A DNA stretch of 64,000 bases from Citrus sinensis (GCF_022201045.2 NC_068558.1:5671501-5735500); one strand, 5' to 3'. Counted from the stretch's first letter, positions 1-13,040 are shown. Numbers and translations: made by a program. Notes: generated from the letters alone by a model not told the origin.

Positions 1-972
1 ATGCACACTTTCTAGCATTAATCAAACAGCCCTAACTTTAAAAATTAAATATCAAATGTGTGATAAATATCTTGTCATCACTAGTTTATTTGAGAAAAAA
101 AATTCTATAACAAGATGAAAGTGAGGGAGAAGATGTATGGAAAAATGATAGTGGTTAGTTTTTAAAACTTATAAATAATGTTGCGGCAATTTTCTAAATA
201 TAATAGTGATAGTGTTGCAAATACTGTATGGTAATTTGTGAAATTACAACATTAGAATTATGGTAAAAAAAAAAGTCAGATTTTGGCTAGGTTATAGCCT
301 GTCTTTGCACATAAATAATTTCGCTCTTAGGGATCAAATCAAAAGATAAAAATATATATATTATAATACAATATATTTTATTTTATAAAATATTAAAATT
401 TATATTTTTATATGTTATTTTAATCTTTATTACGTAAAATATAGTAAGTCGTGTGTTATTAGAAGACAAGTAATGTAACTATACTTGTTTGATAACGATT
501 CATTAAAAATGATCGACTCTATGAACAATTTTTTTTTTCTGTTATACGTGTCCAATTTTTAGATCGAAATTGATGAAATGAAAACCGATTATCTAAGTAC
601 TAAAAGGATACAACAAGAAGAACTTCTTTTTTTTTTTTTTAAGTATGCAAAGGACACAAGATTTTTTTATTTTTTGAATTATAAATTATTAGGACAAATT
701 TATTATCCTGATTTTATCTTTTTTAATATTCGAAAAATATCTACTTCACTCATCTTTTTTTAATATTCAAGGAACGTTACTCATATTTTGAAAAGAAAAA
801 AAATACTTTCACTCAATTATTTTTTTATAATTAGAAAAGAAATTAAACCCATACAATATTTTGTGTTAGCTAAATCATAAATCTTCATAATTGTGAGGGC
901 AGGACTCTAACGAGCCCCGAGTGACACACAAGATTAGTATTTTTAACATAAATTGTAAGAGTTATATAATAA
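1..972. other. AT-rich intergenic stretch
   Basis: No coding signal on either strand. The stretch is AT-rich with homopolymer T and A runs and many stops in every frame. I see no repeat with clear ends before the MITE that starts at 973. Confidence 0.6.
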
Positions 973-1095
973 GGCTTTTGCTACCTTACATGCACGTAAA
1001 GTACAATCTTTCACAAGGCTTGTGGATTCAAGTGGGATCCACATCTAAATTTGTGAGAGACTGTACCTTACATTGCATGTAAGGTAGCAGCTCCC
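973..1095. mobile_element. Mini-Mutator MITE, copy 1 (123 bp)
   Basis: A 123-bp imperfect foldback. It is flanked by the perfect 9-bp direct repeat ATATAATAA at 964-972 and 1096-1104, the target-site duplication length typical of the Mutator superfamily. The left end reads GGCTTTTGCTACC. The right end, read inward on the minus strand, starts GGGAGCTGCTACC. Each arm carries a near-palindrome of about 17 bp with TTACATGC-type arms. It shares ends, palindrome position and TSD length with the copies at 33,133, 51,788 and 52,690. It has no coding capacity and must move in trans, if at all. Confidence 0.8.
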
Positions 1096-1119
1096 ATATA
1101 ATAATTAGTTTCATTAAAA

Positions 1120-1870
1120 TTTTTGACGTCGTCAATCCAGTGGGAAGCCTTGACAAGCGGAGATTTGTGCACAATCCGACGGCAGGGCCTCAGTTCAGAG
1201 TTCGGACCCGAGGTTCTGCTCTGAGTCAACTCAGTCATGCAAACCAGCTGTTTTCCACTACTCTCGCGCTTTGGCATCTATTGAAGCAGAACCCACCTTT
1301 TCTTTCTGATGGTGGCTGGTGGTCAATCATTCCGTGACCCCACTATTCATCTACCCTAATCATAAGTGTCACAGGTCAGAGTTGTATTTTTTTTTTTTTA
1401 ATACAAATGAGAGTTGTATTTTTATTACAATAAGCCTGTCCTTATTCCGACACTTTGCTTTTCACAAGCTCGTTATTTTCTACTAATTTTATGACAATGA
1501 GTCAATTAGCCAATTATTGTAATGGTTGGTGGGAGATTTTTAAATTTTTAATAAATCGTGTGATTAAATACTTTAAAGAGAAGCAGATAGCAATGAACTA
1601 CTCCTCTTCGTTTTCTTTCGACTATGCCACGTCATCGACGAAGTGGTCCGCTGTATGCCACGTGGCGAAAAGGACGAACAGGCCGCCGCGAAGCCTTCTC
1701 TTTTATTTGGACATGACGTCAGGCTTTCTCCAATTTCCGAAAAGCTGAGATGTTTTTGTCCGGGTGTCTGCACACAGCTAGCTGTCGCCATACGTGCGCT
1801 TCTTGGTTATTCTCCACGTTTTCCTCTTGCTAAGCGAGCAAAAGCCCGTCTGGGCTCCACTTCGTTGGCG
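1120..1870. promoter_or_regulatory. GC-richer patch with clustered ACGT-core motifs
   Basis: Against AT-rich surroundings this stretch is clearly more GC-rich and carries several bZIP/bHLH-type core sites: GACGTCGTCA near 1126, GCCACGTCATC near 1627, a perfect G-box GCCACGTGGC near 1657, and the palindrome TGACGTCA near 1714, plus further ACGT cores near 1790-1820. Such clusters are typical of stress or UPR promoters. No convincing gene starts close by on either strand, so it may be an orphan promoter, a distal element, or part of a gene outside the window. The assignment is inference. Confidence 0.3.
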
Positions 1871-4272
1871 CCTTTTTTTTTTCCGACAGAATAAAATAAA
1901 CAATTTTCATCCACCTAATAATACAAACAACTTTTCCGACGCATTATTAAGATAATCAATAATGCTTTTATTTACATCCGTTAATAGCAATTAAAAATAG
2001 TAATACGAGTTAATGCTCGTATAATGATGTATGGGGCGTTCCCCTTTGTTAAAGAGTATTAATTGAAGAAATAGGTGTTATTCCTATAATTTTTAGTTTT
2101 GACATAAATGAGAAAAGCCACCCATCACTTAAATCAGCATTTAGAAATTGGTACGCTCTCAAGTCTCAACTGCTGCATGCCCTGTGCCAGGAGCCTAGCT
2201 TGGACCATATATATATGTGTGTGTGTGTTTTGGAAATTGTCGCGCTCAAGTCCTTAACCGCCAAATTTGCTCGCATCTTTCTCCATAAAATGGCCCCTAA
2301 ATTGCCAGTCTCCTGCGCATAAAACGCCAAAAATACAAATATTTCATATTCATTGACTGTAGTGTAGGGCAATGACTTCGTTTGTATTTTGTGTGCCAAT
2401 TGACATACACATACGCATGCTGCTTAGATTTGATGTCAGGACTGCGTGGCCATGTCAGAGATCGGCACATTTTTACAAACAAACAACTATTTTTTTCTTA
2501 AAAAAAAAATTGGGAGGAAAGAAACTTGGGCTGTAGCATAGTGGCACGCATTTAATATAGCTAGCGGTATGGGTTGTAGCGTATGATCCAAAACTTTAAT
2601 ATATATACTAAATCAATTGTACATCCGATGTACATTCATCGTACCTTAGGCACATATAAAAATTTTGATTTGTTTGAACTCTTCCAAGCCCCATGATGAT
2701 GTTTCAAGTTGCCTGAAAAAACTCTAAGCATTGGCGATGGGAATGAGAAAATTACAAACAATTCTTGGATTTGGGAAAGATTTGCATGGATTTTCTTGTC
2801 TCGTAATCTTTCACCGTTTCATTCAAAATGGAAAGCATATCCTGAGATCTTACAAGAGTGTAATTTCCACTCAATTAGTAGGACACGCTGTTGAAGAATG
2901 AAACAAATACACAATTGCGTCTCTCTTGAATCCAGAATAACTACTAAAGTTTTATCAAGTTTCTAATGGTCCTTTCCCAATTGTAGGGTCTATTTATTAT
3001 TGAGGTGATATAATTTTTAAATTATTATTTCTGTGAAAAAATTGTAGGGATTATAGTATTTAGTAAATCATTGGTTGAAGGATAAAAATTGTATGATATT
3101 TGTAGACATAGCTATCTAAATTTATCAATTAATTTAATATTTCTAATAATTTTGTCAAATAATATTACATTAAATAAAAAATTAAAAAACAGTTGGGCCA
3201 GCTTTAAACAGCCCAGCTGACCCGTTTGGTTTAGCTGATTAGAAGCTAGGAGCCCACATTGTTTGGCAGCTAAGCCGAAAGGGGCTTTGCCAGGCCCAAC
3301 CAAAATCGCGCTTGTCCCAAAATTGTTTGAAACTCTGAAAATATATTTATTTATTATTACTGTTATTTTTACACAGCGACTTAAATATTTGTAATTTCTT
3401 TTTCTATTTTAACATTATTTGTTGTCAATTCATAGAAAAATATATACATAATTTTTATTCTTGGGCTAAATCGCATTGAAGTCCCAATATAAGAATTAAA
3501 AAAGGCAGGGTGCTGTTGATGCACTTCACGAAAATTAGTTTGGCACTTGGCAGTTACGGCCTGATGCCTTTTCCCGCCTTAGCAGCAAAATCAGAGATTC
3601 CTAAAGTGCGCTTCCAAAATTTACCAGCTTCGTTTTGAAATTTGAATCCACTTTTGTTGTTACAGAAAATAGAATTTTGTTGCTTGCTTTCTCACAGTTC
3701 CTTGGTACTCAATTATTCGACAAATGCAAGAATATAATCGATAAAATTCGATCCTTCACTGTTGCTTCAAATTTTTTTTTTCTTCTTTTTTCACTTGCAA
3801 ATTCGTTTCATCCTTGTCATGTCTCTTTCATTTATTTGCAAACTTTTGATTCTCTACTCTTATAAGCCTTTTGTATGATTTCAAGCGTGCACAAAGCTGA
3901 CGTTTTCCTTTTTAATCCTCTCAAATAAGGTTTCTGCTGTAGTAATGAAGTTTTAATTCATTTTTTTAACACAGTTCTGTTCACATGTTTTTCATATAAT
4001 GTACTTTTCTTTTGCCTTGTAATCAACTTGTAACGAAACTTCTTTGTGAATTATTCCTTAAACTTTTTATGGGACAACTTAGACGATGCTACACATATGT
4101 GGCAGTTGTAAGTCTTGTGCCTTAATCTCCACTGCAGGAAAGAAACAATTGGAACTCGATTCTCCAAACACATAAAAGTTTCTTTATTGATCAGGTCTCT
4201 TTTGATGCTTCTGTTGCTTGTACGCATATTGCATTTTTGAATCTCATGTTTGATTGAGCCTGAGCAATACAC
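1871..4272. other. Intergenic stretch and upstream region of the Sec14-like gene
   Basis: No gene seen. It includes a TG/TA-rich microsatellite near 2205-2230 and a GC-richer 110-bp patch at about 3192-3302 whose ends form a short inverted repeat (GTTGGGCC against GGCCCAAC), possibly an old MITE without clear TSD. The last 650 bp (about 3620-4272) are T-rich and probably contain the promoter and 5' UTR of the downstream gene, possibly with a 5' UTR intron. Confidence 0.45.
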
Positions 4273-7200
4273 ATGAATAAGTTAAAGGAAACTTACAGAG
4301 ACATAGTTATATCTAGAGGTAGTGAAGAAGGGGAGGAATCCACGGCGAAGAGATCAGGAGAATGGACTAAAGTGAAACATCCACCCATTGAGACCTACTG
4401 GCTTTTCCCTCCTGAGAAAGAAGATAAGGCTCCTTCATCATCAAAAGGGGGCATTAAGTCATTGCTAAATTACCCAATCAAGATTCGCGATTCGTTGAAA
4501 GGAATTGGAAGGAGCAAGAGCATGCAAGTAGTGCTTCAAGGAGCTAGTGATCCGAAAGATGAACAACTTGTTCAGTCCTTCAGGGAAATGCTCCTTCTTG
4601 AGGGTCAGTTACCGCCAAAGCACAATGACTATCACACCCTTTTACGGTAAGTGTAATGGTAACATTTTCTCTTAGAGGATTAGAAATGTCAGCGGTTCGT
4701 AACATAATAAGGTATAGATACGTGTATATTTTTAGTGGTAGTTGTTGTATCACAAGATGACACACCTTCTTTTTTTCTTTTTTCAATTTGGATTCAGGTT
4801 TCTACGGATGAGGGATTTTGATATTTCAAAATCAAAGGAGATGTTTCTGAATTATCTTAAGTGGTGTGCGGATTACGGAGTTGATACAATTTTGAAGGTA
4901 AATTCCGGATGAACTCTTACCCTTTCCAATGAACATATCATATCTTTGGTTTTACGACGTTGAATTTGACTGAAATATGAAGCTGTATTTGGAGTCGATT
5001 TATACGTTAGGTATAGCTGCTTAATGGACTCTGAAAGAAGTTTAGAATACAGCGATAACAATGCTTGTTATAAGCAAGTCCTCTTTAAAACTGCAGGAAA
5101 CTGGCTTCCTTTGTAGATGGCTGAGATGCTTGGAGCTGTTTATCATTGTATTATGCTCTTCTTCGTACTTACATTGAACATTGTGTAGGAATTTAAGTTT
5201 GAGGAGTTTGCGGAGGTCAAAAAATTCTATCCTCATGGATATCATGGGGTCGATAAATTTGGTAGACCGGTATACATTGAAAGGATTGGGATGGTAGATC
5301 TAAATGCCTTATTGCAAGTAACTACAGTTGAAAGATTTATCCGGCATCATGTATCTGAACAAGAAAAAACCTTAAGTTTCAGATATCCCTCTTGTTCGAT
5401 TGCAGCGAAAAGACATATAGCATCAACCACAAGTATCTTAGATGTGACAGGCGTGGTAAGTACCCCCATACATCTTCTGAAAAGTTTTTCTTAGAGAACA
5501 GTTAGTTTTATTTTCATGTCAAAGTGGTATGTAAACCTAGCTTGTTAACATTAATTTCTAAGCGTATGTTGGCTCAAAGAGTAGATTGCCAAGCTTTTTA
5601 GTAATTTACATAGATTGGTTAGTATTAAGTTCTAAAACTTTCATATGCGATCTTTACTTAGGGAATGTCTAATTTCTCGAAGCCTGCAAGATATCTCTTT
5701 ATGGAAATTCTTAAGATAGATAGCAACTACTACCCAGAGGTAAGTGGATCCCAAATTGATCTGATTGTTTTCCAATTTTTGATTTTCAAGCAAAAATGCG
5801 GCCGTTGATTAGCCAATAGCCATTGACACAAAGCAAGATTGATGCTTCCCATGCCTAATAGTGAGGCATTGATTATTATGAACACTAATGTATCACGTGA
5901 TTATTTTTCGGCCATTGATCTTGCAGACTTTACACCGACTCTTCATTATCAACGCTGGATCTGCTTTCAGGATGCTGTGGAAAGTAGTCAAGGCCTTTCT
6001 AGATGCACGTACATTAGCTAAAATTCAAGTATGAGTTCTCGTTAATAATGTTGAATATCAAGTATGGTGAGATTGAAGAAGTTTCTTCTCAAACGGTGGG
6101 TTCATTATACTTTCAGGTACTGGGATCCAACTACCTCAGCAACCTGCACGAACTTATTGATCCGAGGTTACATATCTAGTACATATCAATATGGTTATAT
6201 GAATTAGTTGAGTACACAGTTTTGCTCTTGCCTTTATATGTTTCCACTGACCTTTGAATGTAGTGGGCCTACTAAAGATAGTTTTTGCATTCTGCAGTAA
6301 TTTGCCGAGTTTTCTGGGAGGAAACTGCACATGTTCTGACTATGGCGGTTGCCTGTTCAGTGACAAAGGGCCCTGGAATAATCCAGAAATTAAGGAAGTT
6401 CTTCAGGTGAACTTCCGAGTTCACTTAAGGAAAATCAACTCGTTATCACCAATGTGGGATCCATAAATGAACTAATCTTTTCAATTTTGGTATCGACTTA
6501 GTTGAGATGATATTTTCACTTCTCTCTTGCAGGCAGTTTCTGCCACAGAAGAGGTGGATACTTTGGGAGGAAATGGGGGTGACCCTTCAGAAATGGTGAG
6601 AACTGAGGAACCTCATTTGCTATGCAAAGATGTTTATCTTTACTCCTTATCAACTGACTCCCAAAATCTTTCTGGCTTAATGTTATAAATATCTAATGCT
6701 CTGATATCTTTTACATTTTTGAGGCTGCTTCGTTCGTGAAAACTGTAATCTTAAAGATGCCATGGGTACTTAATTAAACCCCTGGACATCTTTTGAACAT
6801 TTCCTTAATGTAATGTTCATTTTCGACAAGAGGTACGGTCCTCAAAAGAACTCAAGTTTCTGTGCTAGGAATCATCAGGCAGAAATGACTTTTCTATGCT
6901 GCCTGTCATACGTCTAGATATTTTCTATTTCAGGATTCAGATGATGCTCTGTCACCTGATATGCTATATATTGTGCACCATTTCTCTTCTGCTTGGAGGA
7001 AAAAATTAAAGATTCTACGATTTTGTGTATGAATGGCTACGTTTTGCATAGTTGCTTAGCATAGCTATAGACTAGCTAGCATCAGATGTTCATGTTCAAT
7101 AATCAAATGCAGAATCTAAGCTGTATCATAATCATGGACTTGGGGGATGATTCACTACAGAATGCTTTGTATCAAAAGGAGGAATAATAATCATGATGCT

Positions 7201-7654
7201 CTTTAACTTAAACGAGTTTCCTTTTCCGCCTCTTTTCTTACAAGACAAAGGGTGACAGTAGTGAATGCTGAGTTTAATGCAATACAATGCAGGGCATTGT
7301 CCAAGATCAAGACGATTCAAAATATGAAGAAAATCTTATCAGAAATAAGCTTGCATCGGAAAAGATCGTGGCATTTGAAGCTGCACTTGATGAAACCAAG
7401 ATGGTTAGTTGCACTAATCATTTTGATCCTCTGTTTCTAGCAATCTAAAACCTAATGCAAAATTATGTTAATGAATTTTGCGTCACAGAAAATCGAGGCA
7501 TTGGCAGCTGCACTTGAGGACACAAAGATGGTGAGTCTCAAGTTCTGCTCACATTCTATATCCGACGATTAATTTCAATCTTTTCTTTCTAAATGTTTGC
7601 CCCACGCAGGCCTTGAAAGGACTTGCTCAGCATATTGAAGATCTGAAAAATTGA
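4273..7654 (+). CDS. Sec14-like (SFH-type) phosphatidylinositol/phosphatidylcholine transfer protein
   Basis: Eleven exons join in frame to 446 aa: 4273-4646, 4798-4897, 5189-5455, 5662-5739, 5927-6028, 6117-6166, 6298-6406, 6533-6595, 7293-7403, 7489-7530, 7610-7654. All junctions are GT-AG. The start is the first ATG after an in-frame stop at 4261-4263. After a 100-residue basic/acidic N-terminus come a CRAL-TRIO N-like helical part (about 103-157) and the lipid-binding CRAL-TRIO domain (about 160-335). Hallmarks are [37 protein letters not shown] and [14 protein letters not shown] proteins exchange phosphatidylinositol and phosphatidylcholine at membranes and support phosphoinositide signalling. 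The nodulin domain of long SFH proteins is absent. It is replaced by an acidic linker and a short coiled-coil made of a repeated 14-residue unit. An additional cassette exon near 6935 is possible. Confidence 0.88.
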
Positions 7655-7912
7655 GCCAATCATCTTCAAGTAAAAGCATGATCCAAAACCAGAAGATCTA
7701 TTTATAGCTACATTTATTTTTTGGCTGAAGGTTCCGGTGAATGTTCACAAATAGATTGTGTCTCGGAATGGTTGCTTGGACAAGAGAGCAAACGATAGAA
7801 GTTACAACAGTCTTTGCTTGAATAGCAGGCCATGTACAGAATTTGAGAATACAAGTTATAAATAGACAATTCCTCTCAAGATTTTGGCTCATTAGCCACA
7901 TTCAATACATTA
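7655..7912. other. 3' flank of the Sec14-like gene
   Basis: Probable 3' UTR and transcript end of the lipid-transfer gene. No other signal before the inverted-repeat element that begins near 7913. Confidence 0.5.
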
Positions 7913-8754
7913 TGGCCATGTTTGGATGTTAGGATTAAGTATGGGATTGGACTAATTTTGAAATTAAATTTTTATCCCACGTTTGGCAAGCTTAGTTGGA
8001 TTGGATTAAGGGGGACTAAATTTGAATTTAATCCTAGAATCATGGGATCAATAATCATAATTTACACATGAGTTTAGTTGGGATAAGATTAAAGAAAAAA
8101 ATTGTCAATTTATGAGATTTTTATTTGTATCATTTTTTTCATTTACACCTAATATTGATCGATTGATTGATTGATTAATTAATTAATTTTTTTTATTATG
8201 ATTTACTTAAATTTTATTTTTATTTATTATCTATGATCTAATTAAATTGATACTTTTACTTCGGCCAACTCTTGAGATTAAAATTTCATTACTTGTATAT
8301 ATAATTATTAATCGATAAAATTAAATGTTTAATTATTTATTGCATTAGTTGATTGTCTTAAATTTAATAATCACTAATATAATATTAAAAATAATCATGA
8401 AAAATAATAATGCCACTAATTAATTGATTTTATATAATATTTTTAAATATTTGATAAAAATTAATTAAGTATTTAATTTTTTTAATTTATTTTTATTTGT
8501 TTATTATATTATGACTACAAATAACTTATTTACAATATATTTAATTTTCCTAGTAAGTGCTTTTTAAATTTATTTTAATTATGATTATAAAATTTCATGG
8601 ATAATTGATATTTAAATTAAAATACCAACTTAAATGCTAGCTAATATTATTTAAATATAATTTAACATAATCTAATCCGGTATTGTACCAAACATAAGAC
8701 TATATATTATAATCCAACTTAATCCAATTCAATCATGCGTGCCAAACGTAACCA
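7913..8754. mobile_element. TIR element, non-autonomous (about 842 bp)
   Basis: Terminal inverted repeats TGGCCATGTTTGG (left) and CCAAACGTAACCA (right), followed inward on both sides by related GGATTAAG/GGATTGG words, enclose a very AT-rich non-coding core with TTAATTAA and GATTGATT runs. The terminal words match two positions apart from each other. A TA dinucleotide flanks both ends. The TSD is too short to decide between PIF/Harbinger-like and Tc1/mariner-like origin. Confidence 0.6.
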
Positions 8755-9668
8755 TAATCTTCACAGTAATGGGTACTTGAGACCAATTTACATATGGATA
8801 AAAATTATCTATTGATATGAGCTTTTATGAGCTTTTAATGATCTTGTGTCATGTATATTTAAGTAATAGTATATGAGTAAGATTTATTTTTTTTATTTTT
8901 TAATTACTAATTACTCATATATATTTTTACTTAGGAGGAGAGAATCATACTTCTTTACATATATAGGCCAAAGTACTTCAAAACGATCCACTTGTACCAT
9001 ATGACTTTGACTGAACCACGCAAATTTGTTGTCTTCATAAAGGGTAAGTAAAATTATAAAGCCAAATATATCGAAATTGTAACATGGGAAACAAAAATAA
9101 TCATTTAATCACGATTATTAATCCATAAATCTGTTGTGCTTTAACGAAAACAAAAGAAAAAAAATTAATTTCGATCCATTTTCATTCACGTGGCCATATA
9201 ATTCTTTAATTTTTCTTCTAAAACTTCCAGCTATATTTTACTTCAAAGGAGGTTTTTTTTTTTTCCAAAGACTTTGAAAGTTTTAAATTAATTAATTGGT
9301 TTTAAATAAAAAAAAGATTAAAAAGCACCAAAACCAAACAAAGCACCCAAAAGAGTAGGGTGCGCGATGCATTTATTTCCGCAAGTGGATTTTCCTCTGA
9401 ACGTTCTCTAATTATTTAATTATTCGCTCGCTCTCTCCATTAAATCCGTCGAAAGCAAAATAAAAAAGAAAATGTTTTCAACAAAACTAAAAAAGCAAGC
9501 GACTACGCATTAATCAACCACCATCACAATTAATTTCTTCTGCGAGTACACCATACCTCAAATTCTCGATCTGTCCGCCCCAGTCCTTTTCTTTTTATTC
9601 ACACTTTTTTATTTTTCAAAAACAATAAAAACAGATTCGATCTTCTCTCTCAACATTGTTTTTGGAAA
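8755..9668. other. Intergenic stretch with VAP27 promoter and 5' UTR
   Basis: AT-rich, no ORF. From about 9400 to 9668 the plus strand is CT-rich and leads to the VAP27 start codon, as expected for a plant 5' UTR. No TATA box can be placed with confidence. Confidence 0.45.
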
Positions 9669-12361
9669 ATGAGCACGGGAGAGCTTCTAAGCATCGAGCC
9701 TCTAGAGCTCAAATTTCCCTGTGAGTTTCTCTTTTTTTTGTTGGATCTGTTTTTGTTTTCTAGGTTTTTATTTTTTTTCCGTTTTTAATTTGTGTCTCTT
9801 CTTCTTCCTTTTTTTCTCTTTTTTTTTTCCGGTTTGTGATGATTAGTTGAACTGAAGAAGCAGATCTCTTGTTCTCTTCAATTGTCGAATAAAACCGACA
9901 ATTATGTAGCCTTTAAGGTATCGTTCTCTGATTTATACGTTAAGTTGTCATTTTTTTTAATTGTATCTTATATTGAACTACAACGTTTAATATCATTGTT
10001 GTATGATGCAATTTGGAATCTTGTTTTGTTGCTGGAAAGGTGTCGAAATTTTCTAACTATAAATTATTAATAACTCTCACATGGAACAATTTCGTGAATT
10101 ATATACATTTGATAGGGTTTTATTTATTTTTATTTTTTAAATATAGGATTATATGATTGGAAATAAAATTTAAATGTAGATTTGGTTTCTCTAAGTTTGT
10201 TATTGATTATGTTTAGGTGAAAACAACAAACCCAAAGAAGTACTGTGTGCGTCCAAACACTGGGATTGTTTTGCCTCGATCTACATGTGATATTATAGGT
10301 ACATTGCTAATTTTTCTTTTTTCTAGTGTTTTTAATTTTTTGATTTTGGTATTAGTTGATAATTTGCGAATGCCTGCTCTTGATTTAGTTACCATGCAAG
10401 CGCAAAAAGAGGCACCTCCTGACATGCAATGTAAGGATAAGTTTCTTCTTCAGAGTGTAAAAACGAATGATGGAACAACCGCCAAGGATATTAATGCTGA
10501 AATGGTATTCTTTTTAAGTGATATTGTTGATTATATGAGTTTTTATGATCTGTAATTTGAAGTTTTTAATTTGTGGAAGCGCTTTTGTGTAGTTTAATAA
10601 GGAGGCAGGGCATGTGGTTGAGGAGTGCAAATTGAGAGTGATTTATGTTTCTCCACCGCAACCTCCATCTCCTGTTCCTGAAGGATCGGAAGAAGGGTCT
10701 TCACCCAGGGGTTCTGTGTCAGACAATGGGCATGTGAATAGTGCTGAGTTTGCTGCTGTCAGTGCTTGACCCATACTTTGTTTTACATTTTGTTTGTTAT
10801 CAAAGAAGCAAATTGATTGCATGCTTTTTCTCTGTGAAAACAGGCTGCCAGAGCGTTTACTGAGCGGATTGAACATCAAGACAAAAGCACAGAGGTAAAG
10901 TTTAAAATTCATTTGTGTCCTTGCGTAGCTTAGTTTATTTTTGCTTATTTTCAATAATAGATATCTACCTTCATTTGTTTTACATTGAATGCAAAAGCCA
11001 TATACTGTATTGTTAGAGGGATTTATAACTAGTTAAAGGGCTTTAACTGTTAGACTAAGAAGCAGACACCTGCAATAAGAGATGAGATCATCTAGTTCAT
11101 AAGTGTGTGTTTTGGATACGTCTGAAATAAGTCTTCATTCATTGAATCTATGGTTCTGCTTCTGTTGTCAGATGTGTTGAAAAATTCTACCACCTCATTT
11201 CATAATCCCTGTAGCCCGTAGCCCAGGATTGATGTATCATAGTTAACTGCAATTTCCTTAGGTGTCCATTAGGGCATTTTGACAGAAACACAATGCTAGT
11301 TGCTTTTCCTGCTGCTAGACTAATTTAGGGTTCGTCATGCATTCCTTTCCATACGCTTGTTTCCACGTGTTTAATGATAATGAAATTGTTTATGCTTCAA
11401 CACCAACGAAATGACACTCTATAGAGGTTCTCTTCTACATGGTTGGTTTGTTTAGTGTTGATTCTTGTCGTGTTTGCAAGACTTGCAGCAGGCAGCAGCT
11501 CTATGCCTTGACTTTTGAATTGAGAAATTTTTGTTTTTGTCCTCTAAATTGCAGCTAGATTTTGTAGCATCCAGTGGTGTTAATTTTTTGTACTATTTCT
11601 TATTAGAGTTTACAGCTGTCGTATTTGCTCTTGAGAGTATCTGATTATTGCAGGCCAGAGCTCTTATTTCAAAGCTGACAGATGAGAAAAATAATGCAGT
11701 TCAACAAAATAATAAGCTTCGTCAGGATCTGGTTAGTGATTACATTTAACTTCATCTTTATGGTTTATTACTTGACTGTCCTTTGACTTTTGCTTTTTCT
11801 TTTTCAATTTCTTTACTTCACTCGCCGGAAGTGGACAGGGTTGGTTTAATTTTTGAGCCTCCAATATACTGTATGCCTAGTATTTATAATTTTTTTTCTT
11901 TTTGAAGATATATGCTATAAAGTATGTCCATCTTCTACAAGATCATTAACTTTTTGTAATGTGGGTATGGGGTTTATGGATTTATTGGAAGTCAACCCAA
12001 TGATGATCTTGAATGCTACCCACTTTTAGGTCTTGAAAGACAAATTCTGATGCTTCATTTGTCCTGGTGTTTTCAGCTTGATTAGATTTGGGGATACTTT
12101 TGTATGTGAACCATAGTAAACATTGTAAAGAATCTTGCTTTCACAAATCTGAGTATGCTTTTGATAAGTTTCTTCTTCTTCCTTTTGTGCTTTATGCTCT
12201 AAAGCTTTGAACTATGATAATCACTTGCATGATAAAATTGCAACTTGTAGGAACTCCTGAGGCGTGAAGGCAACAAAAATCGTGGTGGCGTATCATTCAT
12301 ATTTGTCATTTTGGTTGGCTTGGTCGGCATTGTTTTGGGGTACGTGATGAAGAAATCATAA
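9669..12361 (+). CDS. VAP27: VAP27-type vesicle-associated membrane protein-associated protein
   Basis: Eight exons give 241 aa: 9669-9720, 9847-9917, 10217-10298, 10389-10504, 10593-10757, 10844-10894, 11654-11731, 12251-12361. All introns fit GT-AG. It starts MSTGELLSIEPLELKF and has an N-terminal major sperm protein (MSP) domain to about residue 125. That domain includes CSLQLSNKTDNYVAFKVKTT and YCVRPNTGIVLPRST, the surface that binds FFAT motifs in this family. A Ser/Pro linker, a coiled-coil (about 175-212) and one C-terminal membrane anchor (VSFIFVILVGLVGIVLGYV) follow. VAP27 proteins are tail-anchored in the ER and tether it to plasma membrane, cytoskeleton and endosomes. Length, domain order and the exon pattern are all normal for the family. 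Introns up to about 760 bp contain nothing recognisable. Confidence 0.93.
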
Positions 12362-12906
12362 GTATCTGTCCACTACAGGGTTTTGTTGAAATTTTCATCT
12401 CTATGCCCTTTTGTCCTCGATCAAAGAAGACGAGGAAAGGGGAAGAAGACAAACTGATGAGCAGATAACGGTGTCTTCTTTAGTTAGCTTTTATCGAATT
12501 AGTGAACTTTGTTTAGGTGTGGTTATGGGTCTTTAGCTTGCTGAAATTAAGTGTATCTGATGCGGTGATTCATGCTTCTGTTAACATGCATTCTTTTGTA
12601 ACTTAAAAAGAGGATATTATATTTTCATTTGTGTTCAGCCTGAGAGACTCCACTTATGGAAATACCAGTGACTCTTAATAAAATCTACGGCTTAGTTTTG
12701 CTGCAAATTCCTTCGATGGTACTTCGTTTTCCTGATAGCGCAGCCTCGAAAGAAACAAATTTCGGAAATCCATTTTAATTCTCATCTTCTGCAATGCTAA
12801 ATATTCAATCACACGATCTTATATGACCTTGTAAATGTTCTTCATTGTTAAAAGCGAGGCAGTGAGAAAAAATATCTTTGTAATAAGAAGAAGATTTACG
12901 TGATTA
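12362..12906. other. 3' UTR of VAP27 and spacer
   Basis: Probable 3' UTR of VAP27 (an AATAAA-like word occurs near 12677) followed by a short spacer. No ORF or repeat of note. Confidence 0.45.
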
Positions 12907-13040
12907 TTCTAGAACCTTATTCTCTGCCCTGGAACTTTCTGCACCGCTTTGTTCTGTCTTCCTTTCCCCTTCTCGGCTTCTCCACGTATTACCCCCACAT
13001 CCATCCCCTCTACCCCTTCCATTGCATACACATATTTATA
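12907..13040 (+). promoter_or_regulatory. Heat-shock promoter of the mitochondrial sHSP gene
   Basis: Two heat-shock element modules lie upstream of the sHSP start: TTCTAGAA at 12907-12914 and GAACTTTC at 12932-12939. Both have the TTC/GAA units spaced by two bases. A TATA-like CATATTTATA sits at 13031-13040, about 70 bp before the ATG. Heat-inducible HSF control is inferred from these motifs and from the gene family. Confidence 0.6.

Noticed and set aside
10..900. AT-rich start of window considered as scaffold attachment or origin
   Set aside because: Composition alone does not support a functional call.
10643..10954. 103-codon open frame antisense to VAP27
   Set aside because: Shadow of the VAP27 exon 5-6 coding sequence in another frame, with no family resemblance.
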